This document shows, in pieces, positions 59,689-64,000 of a stretch of 64,000 nt of DNA (position 1 is its first letter; every line of letters begins with the position of its first letter). Below the pieces are notes generated by a model that did no database searches, was not told the origin of the DNA, and saw only the letters and a list, made by a program, of their open reading frames with translations. Source of the DNA: Klebsormidium nitens. Lineage: Eukaryota > Streptophyta > Klebsormidiophyceae > Klebsormidiales > Klebsormidiaceae. A program made the position numbers and the translations under genes. The stretch lies in the NCBI GenBank assembly GCA_000708835.1, contig DF237009.1, positions 124,001 to 188,000 of the forward strand, written 5' to 3'.

Positions 59689-62600
59689 ATGGACGCGGGG
59701 CGGCCCTCCTCAGCTGGTCCCGAGCTCTCGCGCCCCACTTCGAGGGCGGCCTCCGAGCGCTCCGTTTCCGAACGAGTGTCAAATAGGCCCAGCACCGCCA
59801 GCAGTCGTCTCAGTCTGGAAGATTCAGCGGGGCTTGACACTGAGCTGAAAATGAGTCAAGAGGAGGTAATCCGCTTGAAGATGGAATGCATCCGGTGGGA
59901 GAGCTCGGCGGCGGAGAGTCGGGTGGCGGAGGAGGATGCAAAGTACCAGACGCAGCTAAAGGAGTTGGAAATCCAGGTAGAACCAGCATTCAGGCGCTCA
60001 AGCAAGATCTCAGCATTTTAATGCAAGCGTCAACTCATACACATAACTGCAAAAAGGTCGTTTGAGGATGGTGGTATGGGCAGATGCTGGTTGAAATCAG
60101 TGTTTGTAAAGCAGGCGTGAAATTCAGGGTCAGAGATGTCTTTGAGAGAGAGGCACAAGTCAAAGCTTATGAGGGGAGTCGTCTATCCTCTCTGAGAAGA
60201 AGTGAGTACTTGGCCTGTATCACACAGCTCTGTGATTGAAACGTAAATGGTATTCTGCTTTTTGATCTTGGCAAGGTCTACCAACCTGGGCGGGTGAGCG
60301 AAAAAGCATCGCAATGGCTGGGGTCGCCTTCAGAGCCAAGTTGCAATGGTGGTGGAGATTGAGTGGTCTGGTTTCAGAAGTGGGTAGACTGAACCTACAA
60401 CAGTGCAGCGACAGCACAAAGCTGGGCGGTATTCTGCTCTATCCTATGAATGTCGTTGTTGAGGAGTACTTTGGTTATGAAGCGTCTTCGGAAGATAAAC
60501 GAATGCAAATCGCGATTCAAGGCCTCCAAACAAGATGGGCAGTCGAATGAGCAGTTATCCCTCAAGGTTGATACCTTCGACCCAAAGCGTTCCAAATCGT
60601 GAGCAGTGTTCTCCAGATAGTTGACCAAGCCACAATCTCAAGTGCGCTGCTTCTTCGAAGCGCAGTCAACTTACCGCCGCGGTCCCTCGGATATCCGCTC
60701 TACAGAGATTTTGGGCCGGGTGACATTTGACATGTCACCTTTCTCAATTCAAAAAATGATCGCATACAGCTTATTGCAGTACTCTGGAAGCTTAAGCAAA
60801 GGCGAACGGAGGCTAGACCTGACTGGATTCTGATGCGGACTGAGTGTAGCGAAGACTATTTCGCAGGCGCAGTCAAACAGTGGGGCAAAATTGCTCAATC
60901 GGGCACCGAACGATCCGTGTAATTCGCAATAAGCACGAGCAGTGGAGAACGCCCATCTGTGACAGCTTCTGTTCAACAATTGCCAATTCTTACTGCATCT
61001 GATCGGTCCATCCAGATTTGCTCATGAGGCCACCTTCCTCGCAGGCGCTGAAGGAGCGGTTGGCGGTTTTCGACCCTGTTCTTGTCGAGGAGCGCAACCG
61101 GGCGTTGCGCCTCCGGATTCAGGAGTTGCAGGAGGAGATTGTGGAGCTGAAAGAAGGGAAGTACGAGGAGGCGGTACACTTGCAGCATCATTCGTTTCAG
61201 GTGGGGAATGCTTTCCCAGCAAAAACATGTTTCTTATGAGCATTATTGTGAAGACAGATTGGAAGCAGACTTGTTGCATTGAAACTGGAAGCAGACTGAT
61301 GGCAGTGACGCTGGTTTTTGGAGCGGGCGCGTTCTCGTGAACGAAAGTTGCACCACATACAGCAGCTTCAATGAGCCACTCACTAAGCTGTTGTGTTTTG
61401 CAATAAGCTGCTCCCCGAAGAAGATAGGGAAAGATTCTCGCAGACATCGTGGTTCTCGTAAGCCCAAAGAATTCTTCCATCGACTTCCAGATCAAGCTGA
61501 ACCTCACATAGCACGCCCTTCGTGTCGGTTGAGTTTACGCGAAAGCCCTTCAGCCGACTTCACTGCAAACCCGCCGAGGCCCCCGTTGCGCAGATCCGCG
61601 CGCACATGGAGGCGGAATTCCGGCGGAGAGTGTCCGAGAACGAGGCTCGGCTGACGGAACAGCTCCGAGCGGAGCTGCCCGCGGACGCGCGCCAGGCGCT
61701 GGTCGACCGGGACAGGCTCCGGGGAGAACTGCAGGCGCTGCAGGAGAGCGTCGGCTCAGGTGGGTCAGGTTTGGGATAATGAAGAAAATGTGACAAAAAC
61801 GAAGAAAAACAAAACTAAAATTGGAAAAAGGAAAAGCGCGCTGGTCGACCGGAACAGGCTCCGGGGAGAACTGCAGGCGTTGCAAGAGATCCGGATCAGG
61901 TAAGTTCGAAGCATAGAGGGTTTGAGGATTTGAGGGTTCAAGGGGTTAAGGGTTTGAAATTTCCATGCATAAGGATTTTAGGGATTTGAGAATTTTAGGT
62001 GTTCAAAAGGTCGGATTGAGGAAGGGAGAGGCTCCGGAAGGAGCTGCAGGTTCTGCGGGGAGCGTCCGATGTCGGCTCGGGTGCATTTTCTCCGCGGCCC
62101 AGAAGAGATTGTTGGACCGAATCCAACATGATCATTGGCTCAAGTAGTTTAGGATCGCAGTTCCGAGAAGCGAAGAGAAAGGAAGAAGACTTGGCGCAGA
62201 GGGGTTAGGACCGCGGATTGTTGAAGGGGAGTAAGAAAAAACAACAGACCAAGTCGGCTCAGGTTGTTTAAGGACAACAGTCCGGAGAAGAAACAAAAGA
62301 AAGATTCGGCGCAGGTGGGCAGCGCCAGGGGGTACTTTCGTCGTCGATTTGTCACCGTATTCCGTTATTCTGTCATCCCGTTATTCCGTTATTCCGTATC
62401 CGCTCTCGACATTAATCATTCGCAGTCACGAGCAACTCCGTAACCCGTCTCATTCGTCGTTTCCTCATCCGCAGTCACGAGTCGCTCTCGCCTGGGCGAA
62501 ACTCGCCAGAAGCAGTCAAGTGTTCTTCTTCTCTCGACCTCTTTCCGTTGTCCTTCTTCCGGTTTTGCTTCTTAAACCCAGTCATTCCTCAAATGCAAAG

Positions 62601-64000
62601 GAGCCGCTAACGCTCTGTGGAGACGCGCCAAAGTCATTCCGTCATTTTACAACACTTCCTCACTCTTCAATCTGTTTCGTTTGACCTCTTTTTCTTATAT
62701 ATGCCTGCAAATCCATATCCTTCTGACCTCTTCTCTTATTCCTCCTAACCCGTATCCCTTTTTAACCCTGTCATTCGCAGTCACGAGCCGTTCCCGCCTC
62801 GCCAAGACTGGCCAGAAACACTTCTTCTTTTTACCATTCCCTCATCGTTCTTTCGACCCCTTTTCCTTCCAACGATATCACTCCCGTGTCAACATACTGG
62901 GTTTCATTTATAGTCACGAGCCGCTCCCGCCTCGCCGAGACTCGCCAGAAGCAGTCGTCCGTGAGCGAGGCCCTCAGCCGGAGCCTCGCGGAAGAGCAGG
63001 CGAAAGCAGCGGTGCAGCTCCGGAAGCGGTGCGAAGCCGCGGAAGAGAAGCAACTAGAGGCGGAGCAAAAGCTCGCGGCCGCGCTGCGCGCGATCGAGGA
63101 ACTGCGGGCGCGACCGGAGGAAGCGCGAGGGGGCGGAGGCGGAACCGGAAGCGGGAGCGGAACCGGAACTGGGGCTAGAAACGGGAGCGGAAGCGGAAGC
63201 CCACATGGAGGCGGCAGCGGAAACGGAAGCGCAAGCGGAAGCGCAAGCGGAAACGGAAGCGGAGTCCGGCCGGAACTTGGACGGTCGAACGGCGTGGCGG
63301 AAGTGGGGACAACTAGTGCGGGGGGAAAAGAGAACGCGGGAGGCGGAGCTGAGTCCAATTTTCAGATTGGGGTGGGGAAAAAGAATGCGGTGGGCGCGAG
63401 CAGGCTGCGGCCCGCGAGTGCGCACCCCCGTCTGCAGGTGACGCTTCCGCCGGAAGTGGAGGCGAACGGAACGGAACGGGAGCGGCAGGCGGATAATCCA
63501 AGGGAAGCTGAACGTGCGAAAGAGGTAAGAGTACTGGGGCTACGAAGCTGAGACGGCGCCAAGCGACCGGGCCAAAGTGCTTTTTTCCAATCGAGAAGTT
63601 CAGAAGTAGAGCGGGAACAATCGTCTCAACAGCCAGCTTGTTAAACCTTAACACATCGCTGCCTCAGATTGAAGAATCTTGCAGACAGCATTTGGCAGAG
63701 AAGAGCTCAGAATAAGAACGGATCACATTCTCGTTCCGGTGATTGGCTGGCAATCAAAGTCTGATTCAGGATCTGGGATCTTAAGTTGAACCGACTCGCC
63801 TCGAAAATTCAAATCTAAAAGAACAACGCTTCGAGAGTCGCTTCCCTTTGGCCGTTTCGCAGATCGCGGAGATCGTCACATCCGACGTCGTAATCCTTGA
63901 TTTGACATCTTTTTTTAAACGCATGTTTTCCGTTCCGTTCCGCAGCCTTGTCCAACGGAACGAGCGGACCTGGCCATCAAGCTGCTGGAGGCGCAGCAGT
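59689..64000 (+). CDS. Coiled-coil protein with Gly/Ser-rich linker, runs off the right edge
   Basis: I do not recognise the family. Exons: 59689-59976, 61045-61200, 61594-61759, 62914-63524, and 63946 to beyond 64000; phases agree (0, 0, 1, 0). The first about 55 residues are Ser/Arg-rich and disordered (RPTSRAASERSVSERVS). Then come long charged helices: MSQEEVIRLKMECIRWESSA, LRLRIQELQEEIVELKEGKY, AEFRRRVSENEARLTEQLRA, EEQAKAAVQLRKRCEAAEEK and AEQKLAAALRAIEELRARPE. A Gly/Ser/Asn low-complexity stretch encoded by GGAAGC-type hexamers follows at 63120-63260, then a basic region. The last visible exon starts PCPTERADLAIKLLEAQQ. The heptad-like pattern suggests a cytoskeletal or centrosomal/flagellar scaffold (inference only). 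Intron 3 is unusual: it holds at least five copies of the exon 3 donor end and three copies of the exon 4 acceptor end. Confidence 0.75.
61741..62330 (+). repeat. Array of copies of the exon 3 end and donor of the coiled-coil gene
   Basis: The exon 3 end GCGCTGGTCGACCGGGACAG, GCTCCGGGGAGAACTGCAGG, then GTCGGCTCAG/GTGGG is nearly repeated at 61838-61902, with a good donor (ATCAG/GTAAGT). It is repeated more loosely at 62025-62080 (GTCGGCTCGGGTGC), 62142-62207, and 62259-62327 (GTCGGCTCAGGTTG, TTCGGCGCAGGTGGG). Confidence 0.85.
62421..62830 (+). repeat. Three copies of the exon 4 acceptor and start of the coiled-coil gene
   Basis: The real junction at 62913/62914 reads TAG/TCACGAGCCGCTCCCGCCTC, then ACTCGCCAGAAGCAG. 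Copies follow CGCAG at about 62427 (TCACGAGCAACTCC), 62475 (TCACGAGTCGCTCTCGCC, ACTCGCCAGAAGCAG) and 62781 (TCACGAGCCGTTCCCGCC, ACTGGCCAGAAACA). All three copies have a stronger-looking acceptor (CGCAG) than the real one (TATAG). Confidence 0.9.
63120..63260 (+). repeat. GGAAGC/GGAACC hexamer repeat encoding a Gly/Ser/Asn linker
   Basis: Coding low-complexity run inside exon 4 of the coiled-coil gene, giving residues such as GSGSGTGTGARNGSGSGS. Slippage length variation is likely. Confidence 0.9.

Overview
The window is a nuclear segment of a green, plant-like eukaryote. Every recognisable gene but one is split by GT-AG introns. The products include plastid proteins (a lumenal FKBP, a bTHX-type ribosomal protein, a two-module thioredoxin-fold protein), plant-type LpxK, and conserved eukaryotic factors (DENR, Pelota, YIF1). 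An RIIa plus EF-hand protein of the EFCAB10 type hints at a lineage that still makes flagella. I infer a streptophyte alga (Klebsormidium-like), but the sequence alone does not prove this. No rRNA, tRNA, CRISPR, viral or bacterial gene was recognised.

Layout, left to right: an unrecognised secreted/membrane protein (-, about 71-6805, 9 exons); an alpha-1,4-glycosyltransferase (-, 8032-10762); an EFCAB10-like protein (-, 12119-13737); FKBP16-3 (+, 14672-17711); a glycine-rich protein (-, 18516-20596); YIF1 (+, 21208-23026); LpxK (-, 24261-29765); a DUF1761 membrane protein (+, 30346-31372); DENR (-, 32369-37162); Pelota (+, 38204-45469); a gamma-glutamylcyclotransferase/AIG2-fold protein (+, 46864-48153); bTHX (-, 49352-50620); a tandem GST-N/thioredoxin-fold protein (+, 51240-55881); an intronless F-box protein (-, 57054-58433); and a coiled-coil protein (+, 59689 to beyond the right edge). 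All listed exon junctions keep frame, and exon lengths sum to whole codons.

From 12 kb onward the genes alternate strand almost perfectly, giving six divergent pairs. One pair joins two factors that act on post-termination or stalled ribosomes (DENR and Pelota).

The most unusual feature is a recurring kind of intron decay product. In six of the fourteen split genes, short pieces that straddle a splice junction (intron end plus exon start, or exon end plus intron start) have been copied in local arrays inside the adjacent intron. The copies are diverged, but many keep the reading frame and the splice dinucleotide. A small TIR-bearing element family and a foldback element also sit in introns.
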